This document shows, in pieces, positions 1-9,990 of a stretch of DNA of 43,814 bases. Position numbers and translations under genes: made by a program. The DNA is from Phoronis australis (taxonomy: Eukaryota; Phoronida; Phoronidae). The notes under the pieces were generated by a model. It was not told the origin of the DNA, made no database searches, and saw only the letters and a program-made list of their open reading frames with translations. Positions within the stretch are counted from its first letter, which is position 1; each line of letters begins with the position of its first letter. The DNA lies in contig NMRA01000221.1 of assembly GCA_002633005.1 (NCBI GenBank), positions 142,398-186,211 of the forward strand, in the 5' to 3' direction.

Positions 1-93
1 GGCCTCTGACATAGAAAGTAGTTACAAAGCCGTGGAGAGTCAGAAAAGGTAAATCGATTCATTGCAATGTTTCTCGTTTAGTATGTGGTATAA

Positions 94-257
94 ATAGATT
101 ATTACATGTTCTCAGCCGTTATCCCCCTTATCTAGAGCCCTCGTGGATTTTGGAGAATTATCACCCTCGGGGCTGACGCCCCTCGGGCGATAATTCTCCA
201 AAATCCACTCGGGCTCTAGATAACGGGGGATAACGACTTCGCCATGTAATAATCTAT
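94..257. mobile_element. Palindromic foldback element (MITE-like)
   Basis: A near-perfect inverted repeat spans the whole interval. The outer arms are ATAGATTATTACATG at the left and CATGTAATAATCTAT at the right. The inner arms run from CGTTATCCCC through TCTAGAGCCC and GGAGAATTATC to a short loop around TGAC near 175. It has no coding capacity, and the arms differ by only a few substitutions, so it looks recent. This architecture fits a non-autonomous DNA transposon. The family is not recognised and no target-site duplication was established. Confidence 0.75.
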
Positions 258-685
258 ATGTATATATCTCTATGTATATAAGTTTCATTTATGAATTGTT
301 TACAACCCAGATATAATGCTTCGCGGTTTCTGGGTTTGTTATTATTTCTTTGTATGTTCTGTGTATCCTTCAATAAATATATATCACAGTGAAAACAAAA
401 TGAAAAAACAGAAGCTGTTGGTAAGATGTGAATCACTCAGAAACTCGCAATACTCTCTTTGTCAGACCTTATCTTAAGACGATTTCCAAAGCAATCCCGT
501 CATTATTGCTAACACGAAAAACGTATTTGGTCTTTTGGGCATTTTAAATACGACAAATTTGTTAAGAATTGATGGCACAAAATATAAAACGTGTAATAAG
601 CATTACAAAAAGAAGTAGGTTCGCGCGCAAACGCTGTCAGTGGACCATAAACAAGTAGGTCTCTTAGTATGAGAAAAGTAGTAAA
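258..685. other. Intergenic, no gene seen
   Basis: AT-rich sequence containing an ATATATGTATATA run just right of the palindrome. Reading frames are short and have no recognisable protein pattern. Confidence 0.6.
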
Positions 686-757
686 GTCGTGGTGGTGTAG
701 AGGTAACGCACGCGCGCATTATTCTCCATGTCGTGAGTTCGAGTCTTTGGTACTTGA
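686..757 (+). repeat. tRNA-like sequence (A and B boxes), SINE or tRNA pseudogene
   Basis: TGGTGTAGAGG at 693-703 fits the RNA polymerase III A-box consensus, and AGTTCGAGTCT at 736-746 fits the B box with two mismatches. Their 43-nt offset is that of a tRNA. The D arm pairs (GTGT with ACGC), but the T stem, anticodon stem and acceptor stem do not. It is therefore not a working tRNA, more likely a tRNA-derived SINE head or a decayed tRNA. Confidence 0.45.
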
Positions 758-839
758 AGTTTTTCCTGTTTGACACGCTCTCATTTTTTTTGCCTTTTTT
801 CTTGGATAATACTTCAGGAATCAAGGAAAATGCTTGATT

Positions 840-1015
840 TTTAGAGGTAAAAACAGAAAAATTTCCTGGGCGGGAGGGGCAAACCCCCCTCCCGACCTCC
901 CCCCATTAGGTGCTATGCGCATCTACAATCGTGGTTCAGTTTGCGCAAATGCTTACAGCCGGACAAAATGTTGCCCTCCCCTTGTGATATCCTAGATCCG
1001 CCACTGAAACTGTTG
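840..1015. repeat. Possible transposon tail
   Basis: A G/C-run segment (GGGCGGGAGGGG then CCCCCCTCCCG) forms a local inverted repeat. It is followed by CCTAGATCCGCCACTG, which resembles sequence often seen at the ends of dispersed repeats in invertebrates. No coding content. The assignment rests on resemblance only. Confidence 0.25.
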
Positions 1016-1159
1016 TAAGCCGGAGTAAGACAACAACATATGTAGGAAAGTGGGACACAACGAAATAGCTCTAAATAAGTGGTAGTAAATGGGATGTAAT
1101 ACTTTAGATCGTGGAATTAAGATTTGTCGTGGGTTGAACACGTTAATTATGTGTGCAAA

Positions 1160-1660
1160 ATGTTTCTCAAGGGATTCAGAAGCTACGTCGATCTGGCTAG
1201 TCTTCAGACTCTGTACAAGAGCGTAATTGTACCTCCTTTTTGTTACTGTGATGTTATGTGGGGTAACTGTGCAGGATAGACTTCAAAAATTACAAAGCAA
1301 GACTGGGGGCTTTTACAATGATTTTCCTATATCTGACCGCCTCGATACACTTTGTTGGCTGGCGCGCCTTTCATTTAAACTTGATGGTGTCCAATGCCAA
1401 GCATAGCCTTACTCCTGATTACCTCACTACATTCAAAACAGTCAGATCTTCTTACATTTACAATACTAGAGCCAGTGTATTAAACTGCCTGGTGCCAAAG
1501 ACCTAAAAACAATTATTGCAGCAAAAGAGCTTTTGCCGCAGAGGCGCTCTCGCTCAAAACGTGCTGGGAATTGCCGTCACGAACGCGCCCAATGCCAACG
1601 TCTTCAAACAGAAATACTGGGAATTTGCGCGCGGTGCAGGACTGTAGGCCTCAGCTCATC
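1160..1660 (+). mobile_element. 5'-truncated, broken non-LTR retrotransposon (RT C-terminus)
   Basis: Read across at least two frame breaks, the plus strand gives the end of a CR1/Jockey-type reverse transcriptase: LASLQTLYKSVIVPPFCYC then MWGNC (about 1190-1275), RLQKLQSKTGG (about 1280), a D-x-L-CWL segment, then LTPDYLTTFKTV and YNTRASVLNCLVPKT, ending in TAA at 1503-1505. These match the known thumb and C-terminal pattern of such elements: LY.S.I.P...YC...WG, R-LQ-K-LQ, then TPDYL and YNTR. The catalytic RT core and the 5' half are missing and frames are broken, so it is dead. An AT-rich tail follows. Confidence 0.75.
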
Positions 1661-1681
1661 ATTATTTTAATTTATTTAATC

Positions 1682-1905
1682 TTATTTATTCATCTGATTG
1701 CACATATCTGACAAGGTTTTATAAGTTATATATTTATTTAACTTTTCAATGTAATTGTAAGAAGCTCTGTGTATTTCAAACCGCCGCTCCAGGTCCTCGA
1801 CCCCTTCCCGATGTCTTGGATCTGTTTCAAATCTCCTGAGGCTCCCACGCAAGATTGTGCCAAGTGCATCCTTGGGATGAAAATATACTTCACAAGCGAT
1901 AAGGT
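1682..1905 (-). other. Possible coding fragment, unidentified
   Basis: The minus strand is open over a segment that reads like protein, with motifs HPKDALGTILRGSLRRF, DPRHREGVEDLERRF and EIHRASYNYIEKL, ending in TAA at the left. Composition is charged and helical rather than low complexity. No start codon, splice site or family could be assigned. It abuts the end of the non-LTR fragment and may belong to another repeat. It could equally be a decayed exon. Confidence 0.25.
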
Positions 1906-2005
1906 GTATAGTTTTTATTGTGAATAAATAGCTTAGGTTACTCTGTACACAGGTAGATAATAGTTTCACTGTTGTTACCACATGCCCGTACCTAAGGAGT
2001 AACAC

Positions 2006-3469
2006 CAGTGCCCGGACGTAACAGGGGGGAGTGACCTGGGCCTCCCTGCAGGCTTGTCATGGCGCGCCAAAGGCATTTCAGGGGCGCCCAAACCCGTTTG
2101 TGCGCCCCAGGACGAGTAACACTTCGGTGTTGCAATCGACCGTTGCGTTGTGAGTCAGGGATGTTTATTTGGTATTGTTCTTTGTTTTGTTTGTTCAACT
2201 TTTGGTCCTGCTGAAGGTTCTCCCCTGGTCCCACCATAAATCCACCTATGTTACTCGTTAATGTTTCGCCATTGACTGTGCGAGTGAGACTCCCGTGAAA
2301 AGTACCCTCCAACAAACGTCAAAGGTGGGGTCAAACTTAACGAGGGTCACTTTTCCACGAGAGAAGGGTCGGTATTGAACTGGCAATTTCAACATTAAAA
2401 GTTGTCACTTATCTGCTGAAAAAATGACCCCGGTCATTTATTCAAAGGAGTCGAAACTTAATATTACAACGACACTCCACAGTTGGCGTTATTGATAGTT
2501 ATGTTTTGACACAGGTACTTTAGGGTAGAGTTCTGTATGCGTTAAAAATATCGATAAGCAAGCGATACTGTGATCGCTTGCTTCGTTTGTAATATCTGGC
2601 AATTTTCTCTTGAAATCTTGTGTGTTCTCGCGTCTTAGTCATAACGGTGTGACTAGTGAATATTCTACTTCCAGCGTAGTGCTCAGCGACTCATCGTCAG
2701 CGATAATTCTTTTGAAAATGCTTCTTTTGGATGAGTTAAAATTTTACTGACAATTTGTTTCGATAGAAACATTTGTTTGTAAGATAACGAAGGTCAAAAC
2801 TGGCGCATGAGATGGGTACTATAGGACGTATATATGTAATGTTGAACTATCTGAGTTCGTGGTCTAATCCTTTTACTGAAAATCAAACTCGGAATGAATT
2901 TTGAAATTTTACATTCTACTATAATATTCAAAGTGAAGAAAAATTTGTATTATTCAGTGCATGGCTTTATTATCGCTTACGCTGATAAATTATCTATCCA
3001 TTCTACTCATTGATGACGCCTAGATTCGAGCTAAAAACTCGAGTAAACTTGATACTTCTGGTAAAAGATAGATTTTTTTAGTTCAGAATCTAAATTATAG
3101 TGTTAATAATAGGGTCATCAAGTACAAGCCAGGATTAAAAAAATGGGTCATTTTCGTGAACCATAGTGTACTGCAGCATAGAATAACAGATATTTATTCT
3201 GAATTCTAATAAAAGTAAATGAAACAGGCAAAAATAATTTCGACTTCAAGCACAAAAATTAAACTGCGGGCCCAGACCTGAGTGTGCTTGTAAATATCGC
3301 AGGTTCTTGTTTGCGGTGATGTTTGTTTTTACTGAGATGTACATAGAAATGAAGGTAAAAAGTTGCGCATTTAATTACCCATCTTTCTGGAGGGCATTAA
3401 TTTTACATACTATCTTTGATAAGTAAGAGTTATTAGTCTTCATACACGCCACTTGTAGGTCACTTATTG
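2006..3469. other. Intergenic, downstream of gene A
   Basis: AT-rich, with no convincing gene. It contains a perfect hairpin at 2556-2583 (AAGCAAGCGAT, 6-nt loop, ATCGCTTGCTT). TTTATT at 3193-3198 is a minus-strand AATAAA lying about 630 nt past the gene A stop, so it is a possible polyadenylation signal. Confidence 0.4.
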
Positions 3470-3515
3470 CTACATATATGTCTGGAAAGATTTCTGCTCC
3501 GACCATGGTTCATCC
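3470..3515 (-). repeat. SINE 3' fragment
   Basis: The minus strand reads GGTCGGAGCAGAAATCTTTC then CAGACATATATG. It matches the segment after the B box of the tRNA-derived repeats at 32113-32225 and 23455-23535 (AGAAATCTTTTCAGAC). Only the downstream part is present. Confidence 0.4.
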
Positions 3516-3826
3516 TTTTTCTTTGTGTTATTTAGTCATAATAAATAATATGACCCTATTTTTCCAACATTGATCTCGTTTTCTTTACTGCGTCTTTAAT
3601 CTTTGAGATACATAGGTAAATCATAAAAGACAACTGGTATACATGTAATGGCATAAAACAATACAACAAGAATAGGACATAATAAAATAAAACTGAAAAA
3701 TCGAGATTTGAAAATGGACAGTAACAGCAGGACCTCCCGGTCATTACTTGGACCTTCAGGCACCCCGTTCTATAGTGAGTGAATGCAAGTCAACTTTCGT
3801 GAAATGCAATTATAGCCTTATCCAGT

Positions 3827-6800
3827 CTATCTCACTACGCTTGCCGTACCCGAACGCCCCCGATTTCGTATTTTACACTGCACGCGATTCAGTCTGCGTC
3901 TGCTTGCAAGGCACTCTGGGTGGCTCTGGTCACCGTAAAGTCTCTGTCTCATATTTAGCGCATCTGTGTGAAACGTCACGGCAACGTCAAGCTGACCTAA
4001 CCCAGCACGAGCCATTCCAAGATTATTCAGTGTTTTAGCAATTCTTGGGTGGTCGCGTTCGCCAAGAAGTCTGCGTTTCACTTTTAGCGAGTCCATCAAG
4101 AATTGACAGGCGACCTTCTCACGTTTCATCAGGATGTACACAGCTCCGATATTGTTCAAGCACTTTCCAATAATATGATCACATAATTCGCGATCCATTC
4201 TTGCCAATTTCAGCCCACGCTTAAGCTTGCGCATTGCTCTTCCTTCCGATCTCTTTTTAGCGTATATATTCGGGATATACTGCGCGGAATTGTAGTGGTA
4301 TTCATCACCTTTAACTATCAGTATTGCTTCTTTGCCATATGTTAACGCTGAATCCCACTTTCCCATCGCTACGTGCGCGCACATCATGGCGTTTAAGCAA
4401 ATTGAGATGTTCATACTACTTTGATCTCTGTTTACACTCAAATGCATTTCCAGCGATTTTCGTTGGTGTACTAGAGATGTCGTGTACTCTCCCATATCAC
4501 AATATATTTTCCCGATATTCCACAGACTCACAGCAATACTTTGAGAACTATTATTGCGAAATTTTTGTTTCATTTCAATTGCCCTCAATTGGTACCTCAA
4601 AGCTTGCTCTGCCTTTCCTAAAAAGCTCAAAGCTATGCCCACAAAACACAAAATATCAGCAACAGTTACTTTGCTAACATTTTCAAAATCAGTAAGTGCT
4701 TTTTCCAAGTCCAGTGGATCATTTGGGTATTGCACATTTGTGTATGACCGCATCCAGCCTTCAACTATGTTGCACTCAATGAAGGGAACGCAAGTGTCAT
4801 AATCACTTAGGTTCATCCAGTAAGGTTCTGTCTTATTAATCCAATCCAATATCTCTGCATTTTTCGGATGCTCTCTGGTATATCTTTTCAGAATTTCCAG
4901 CTGTTGTGAAGAGTAATCCAAAGACAAATCCGTAGCAAGTAAAAAAAAGTACACAAGAGCAATATTTTCAAAAAGGCCTGACATTTCAGGATGAACACCG
5001 CTTCCGTGTAATCTTTTAGACATTTCTATGGCGTCTTTGCAGTATATTAGCGCTGGGCCAAAATCCCCCATCCGTGTATAAATATTCGCCCTGTTGCTGA
5101 GTAAACACATTATATGAGGATTATCACAGTCACCATATACTTTCTTTGCCATATTAAGCGAAGCATCAGAGTATTGAAGTGCTTTCCCAAATTTGCCTGT
5201 TTCTGTGTGTATTGCAGCAATGTTATCCAGGACTGCAAGTACTTCTTCACAGTCTGCGTTTCCATGTAACAATTTCAAGGAAGAAAGCGCTGCCAAGAAG
5301 AATTTAAGAGCTTCATCGTACTTTTGTAACTTCAAGTACGAGCATGCCACTAATACACAACATTCGGGTACTTTTTTACGATCACAGTGACTAGTTAAAC
5401 ACACCTCTAGCGCCAATTCCGAATATTCCAGTGCCAAGTCATATTTTCCTTCAAAATGATACGTCCGAGATATCAGGTTGAAGCTCTCTTGAACTTCTTC
5501 ATCTGTCTTATCATATATCACTATTTCGTCTTCGTAGGTACATTTCTTGATATTTCTATTGACTTCCACATCAAGCTGCAAACTTTTGGTGACCAAATAC
5601 CTAAAAAAGTAACCACGTGCTTGCTCGTAATGACAGCTGTTTAGCTCTATGACACCCCTCACGTGATCGCTGTTATCATATAAGCTACCGACATGTATTG
5701 TCATTGTAGCGCCATGCACTAGTTTAATAAAATCGACACTGTGAATGAAATCACACAAAGGAAGCATGGTGAAGTAATATCGGTGTATAAGAACTCTCAG
5801 GTTTTCAAAATGTGTGACACTCTCTCGACCTCCGGAATGTTTGTCTTGGGGCAGCAAACTGATCAGCTCGTCCTGACGGCTCTTCTTCAAGTATGTGTCG
5901 AGTCGAAGAAGCGCAGCAATGGATATTACACACATTAAGTTGTGCACAGCTTTGTCAGGCAATATGTTTTTGGACGCCATTTCTTTCAGTATTTCCCAAG
6001 TCGTGCAAGCATTCAAGGCGACACATGATTTAAACAAAGTAACGACAAGTGTGGGCAACCTAAACATACTCTTCTTGATGTCACGAATTGTTTTCGTCGG
6101 CTTGTGGAAATTTAAAACTGGCAGAAACTCGCCAACTAATTGAAGAATCTCAGAAAATGCTTTCTTTTGCACACTGGGGTTATGTTTCACTTGGGAACGA
6201 GCCAAGTTGAATTGTCTGACGAGCTCGTCTGCTCTGCGGCTTCCACAAATCATTACAGTTGAAGTCATTATACGATCGATATTATAACCTTCTTTCAGTG
6301 CAGTGTTATATTCACACAATTGTGCCATACGGTGAGGTGTCCGGATCAGTTCACACCCTTTCTTCCCTTTCCTGTCCGGGCGACCAAGAGGTGTATTACA
6401 CGCGTAAGGTGCGGCGCTGTCAAACTGAAACCCACGAGCTGCAACATCGTCCACAAACCAATTGCCATCTGTGGAGTCGTAGTCATTCAGGGATTTGATG
6501 GCTAGTGATTTAAGCAGAGTTTCCTGGATGTTTAATACGAACAAATGGACCAACCTTGTCAAATTTCTAAAATAAGCTGTGTCTTTTGATTCGTCTTCTA
6601 CGAGAATAGCCCACTCGATATCAGAAAAAGGAGTCATGTCTCCTCTAGCTAGCGACCCTAGTCCTAAGACAGCATATTCTTGTGGTGGTGTACCAAGAAG
6701 GGTAATACTTCCATTCACTAACTCTTGAAAAAAAACACTCATGTGCGCACTTGACCCGGCACATATTGAACTTGTTTTTTCAATGAATTCCTTTTCTGTA

Positions 6801-7224
6801 GACATTCGTACAGAATTGCAAACATCGAGACTATAGTTGCTTCTGATTTCATTCAAAAGTTTCTCAACTTCACCATGAACCGTTTTTCTTATTGCAAGTA
6901 GCTTAAGTTTTATTGCAGTACGGAAGTTTAACGGCGTTTTCCTAGGTTTAAGGGACAACACTTTGAAAAACGCCAATTCAGTTTCCTTTAGCTGTTTTTT
7001 ATAATTACGCATACGTGTTTTGTTTCTTGTTCTCAACAAAGCAGCATTGATGAGTGCTGAAGATTTCACAAAGTTGTCCACGTCTTTCGTCAACAGACCA
7101 CGCTCACGATAGATCGTTCCCATGTCTTTTAATATCTCAGCATCCCTCTCCTGATCATCACGTGACCCATTCTTGAGCGAGTTAGCCAGTGCTTGCTCCC
7201 TTCTGTCCAACGTCGAGAGCCTGC
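3827..7224 (-). CDS. Gene A, main coding exon: DUF294-like nucleotidyltransferase fused to TPR array
   Basis: This is the terminal exon of the leftmost paralogue. Spliced to 8273-8297 it gives a predicted 1140-residue protein. In order it has an N-terminal helical segment (about 15-150), then an NTase core of the GlnD/DUF294 type with GLGSLARGD (G-S at 198-199) and PFSDIEW (D210, E212), the usual metal-binding signature. Next come FDSAAPYACNTPLGRP (D277, candidate third carboxylate), ELIRTPHRMAQLCEY, a conserved RDIKKSMFRLPTL segment, and about 11 TPRs of 42 residues from about 586 to 1115. Two TPRs are degenerate, and a basic patch (about 998-1017) interrupts the array. The last two repeats closely match gene B. 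The exon begins after TTTCAG| at 7225; no ATG lies at its head. No signal peptide or membrane helix is seen, so it is probably intracellular. Enzyme substrate is unknown. Confidence 0.85.
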
Positions 7225-8272
7225 CTGAAACCCATGGGGAATGATACTCTGATTATAATACGTCAACAAATTGTGATGACATTAGCATGACTAAGTTTTG
7301 TTAAACTTTTCAACAAAACCAGCAATCAAAAATAACCGCATTTCAAATAATTTGGGATGAGTCAGTAGTTCATCGCCAGAGTCTTTTATAGAACCTGAAC
7401 ATTTCCACATATTGACTCCAATTCCGATGACGTGCACATTCACAGCTTTATAGCAATGAGTTAGATAAAGGTTGGACAGTTACATGTTGTCATGCATACA
7501 GTAGGTAGGCATTGTACTGTATGTGTGTCATCAAGCATACGTCTATAAGTTGCCACACCATCACTCGAAGATGATTGAGATGAAAAGTCACCTTGGTGTA
7601 TCACTTGAGACAAAATCATGCGCATGTTGAACGGGTCAATTCATAAGAAATATCCACCCGACCCACAAGAAATTGCAACAAAAGGCTTCACAGTGTCACG
7701 AAAATGGTCGCAAGATGACGCAGAATAAGTCGAGCACGTCTAAAACTGGAAAGGCTTCGTCGTCTCCATAAGTAACATATTTGCCTAATTTCATGACAAT
7801 CCGTTCAGAAAGATCAATGATAAAAAGGCAAACAAAATAGCAGAAATGGGGGCACAGCCTAGTCGGATAGTCGGTAATATTTCTCATATTAGCTAAACCG
7901 TTGCCCATTTGGCTTTTAATCAAAGTTGAAGCCTAACAAAAACGGAAAGGAATTTAATTGCTTCACTGTGATTTCATTAAACGTTGATTGTGTTGTCTAC
8001 AGAGTCTGGCAGTGTATGGCCAGTGAATGCTCTCGACTGTGTCTGTGGGGTTACTGATGGGTTCATGTGAAGCGTAATTAGTTTATTTCAGGAGTAAATG
8101 AAGAGATGGCACACTGTGTTGACCAATAATACACCTATTTAACGTGTCCAAAAGTCAGACTTCATGCTGGAATGTACATTTTACCTAAACGTGTACGAAT
8201 TAAGTTTTACCTGATTTACTGCGCTATGAACATTGGATGTCAGTTACTCGTCAATCGAGTGTCTCGACTTAC
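7225..8272 (-). other. Gene A intron 2 (phase 1)
   Basis: Donor G|GTAAGTCGAG (first base 8272) and acceptor GGGTTTCAG| (last base 7225). It interrupts the codon for residue 9. The end near the donor (GATTTACTGCGC, about 8214-8225) and a patch around 7695-7750 resemble gene B intron 2, near 32310 and 31970 respectively. No gene or repeat of note lies inside. Confidence 0.75.
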
Positions 8273-8326
8273 CACTATTTTGAGCTGCTCCCGCCATTGT
8301 TTCGTCTGTATTCTTGGTTTCACCAG
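8273..8326 (-). CDS. Gene A exon 2 with start codon (MAGAAQNS)
   Basis: A 54-nt exon between a GTTTCAG| acceptor and a GTAAGT donor. It holds 29 nt of leader and then ATG at 8297-8295 in strong context (ACAATGGCGG), encoding MAGAAQNS plus one base. Joined to 7224 it continues GRLSTLDRREQ. The exon is the same length as its gene B counterpart at 32378-32431, with the same phase, same splice sites and nearly the same sequence. That conservation is the main argument that it is real. It is too short to stand out by itself. Confidence 0.75.
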
Positions 8327-8590
8327 CTGAAACCTATCTAGAATGTAATTATAAATTTGTTTACTAGTCACTGAGATAGATTTATTTTTTAGACCTGAGC
8401 ATAAAGCAGGAAGAGATGTTCCTGGTGAAGTTTATCCAAATAGAAGTAGCGTGCAATTGAAATCCTTGAACAGCAATTGAATAAATATTTCGTTCAGGAA
8501 AAATAATAGAAAATAAGAGCAATTTTAATGAAAATATAAGACGATGAAATACGCATACAAGTGAATATCTTAGCTTAATGCAGTACAAGA
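8327..8590. other. Block conserved between genes A and B (intron 1 end)
   Basis: Immediately upstream of exon 2, this segment aligns with 32432-32790 at gene B. Shared stretches include ATAAATTTGTT, TTTATCCAAA, AGCGTGCAAT and GAAAATAAGAGCAATTT. It supports duplication of the whole locus. Whether anything here is regulatory cannot be told. Confidence 0.6.
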
Positions 8591-8599
8591 ATCCACACA

Positions 8600-9605
8600 T
8601 GTCAGAATCTTACATAAATGTCAAACAACTACTTAAGTGTACACGTTACAATTCCCCAACCCTGTGGTCAAATTGTGAAATAAGGAGACAGCTGGTGAGT
8701 TGGATTAAGCTAACGACCGATGTTCGTGATTGCCAAATGGTGAAAACAATCAGAATCTTGGTGTTAAACAACTAGTTAGGTGTACACGACGGCCACACCT
8801 GGTGGTCATATTGCAAAACTATCTCAAGAATTAGTTAGTTGGTTAGTTGGCCGACATCCAACATCCAATAGCTGTCCCATCTGGTGGTGATATCGTAATG
8901 CTATTCACGGACAGAAAGCTACACATGTAGTTAGTTGGTTGACATCAAAGACGTAAACAATTAAGGCTATTCACTTTGGCCGCCGCCATTACTGCACCAT
9001 GGACCGTGGCGACACCTAACGTGTTTGTGTGCGCCGACAAAGTATGCTGATTTGGGTTTGTCAAATTCAACATTGTGAAGTGTCTTTGTTAAAAATATTA
9101 GAACAGAAATATGAGCAGTGCAATGGAAAATACACATAGACAAAATATAGAGTATACCAAGAAAAAAGGGGGTTGTAAAGGTAATAAAAATTACGAGAAA
9201 TACATCTTAAGCAAGAGTGCGACTCAGTAATCAGAGGTGATCAGGCGAAAATAGGTAACTGGAGGGTGGGTAGGTACAGAAACTGTAGGATTTTGTCCAG
9301 AGGGGTCAGGGAAGTAATAAATACAAATATTTCTGGGATAATCAAAGAACCTTATTTTTGCTAAAATGACATGAAAAAGGTTGCCTTTCCCTTTAAAACT
9401 ACCCAAAGGAACAGCCAGCTGCTCAGTTGGTTGATATCCAACATCCAATAACTGACCTATCTGGAGGTCAAATCAACTATCCAAGGAGACAGTCCGCTGG
9501 TTTGTTGGTTGAAATTTAACATCCCACCAGGTTGTCAAATTGCAAAACGATGCAAAGGGAAACAGCCAGAAAGATGGAGTTGATTGATGTCCGCACACAG
9601 TATGC
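8600..9605 (+). repeat. Short repeat array, plus orientation (about five copies)
   Basis: Imperfect units built on (C/T)CTGGTGGTCAAATTGC, a variable stretch, AGTTAGTTGGTTG and CATCCAACATCCAATA occur near 8660, 8806, 8880, 9460 and 9525. The run is interrupted at about 8960-9400 by other sequence, including a MITE end. The same family appears in reverse orientation at 11600-11960. The array lies in gene A intron 1 and has no counterpart at gene B. Confidence 0.6.
9310..9396 (-). mobile_element. End fragment of TTAA-type MITE
   Basis: Contains TCTGGGATAATCAA, GAACCTTATTTTTGCTAAAA and TGACATGAAAAAGGTTGCC, then TTTCCCTTTAA. It matches the right end of the complete element at 22054-22472 and also ends on TTAA (9393-9396). 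No partner end was found upstream, so it is a solo end. Confidence 0.6.
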
Positions 9606-9990
9606 CCGTTAATTAACAGATGGGGCCAAACTACTCGTGTTTGTTACAACAACTATAGTCCTATACACGCACTATGCCAGGTATTTATTAAATAGGTAGG
9701 TAGGTAGTGTAGATGGGGTCCCACCACTTGTGTCCGTTACAACAAATATAGCTATATATACACTGTGTGCTCGTTTTTAGTAGATGAGATGGTAGTACAC
9801 AGACTTTCTCATCCTAACAAAATACACAGAACTTCTCGAATTACTTGCAACAATTTCAATGTAGTCATACTGTATGCCCTATATTTAGTTGATAGAGTGA
9901 TGGTACCCCGACATTCTCTTACTAACAAAATACACGCAAATGCCCGTTATTTAGTCGATGAAATAAGGCCGGAGTTAAGACAACTGGCAG
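9598..9990 (+). repeat. Imperfect tandem repeat, about 70-105 bp unit
   Basis: About five diverged units each carry a TATGCCCG-like start, a TTTAGTxGATGAGATGG block and a GTTACAACAA or CTAACAAAATACAC block, at about 9600, 9671, 9765, 9871 and 9942. A short (GGTA)n tract lies at 9692-9706. The 114-codon open frame over this interval simply translates the repeat. Confidence 0.55.

Noticed and set aside
686-757. Functional tRNA gene
   Set aside because: Only the A and B boxes and the D arm fit; acceptor, anticodon and T stems do not pair.
7208-7210. TTG at the head of the gene A exon taken as a start
   Set aside because: It is not ATG, homology to gene B continues upstream of it, and a shared acceptor plus an upstream ATG exon explain the true start.
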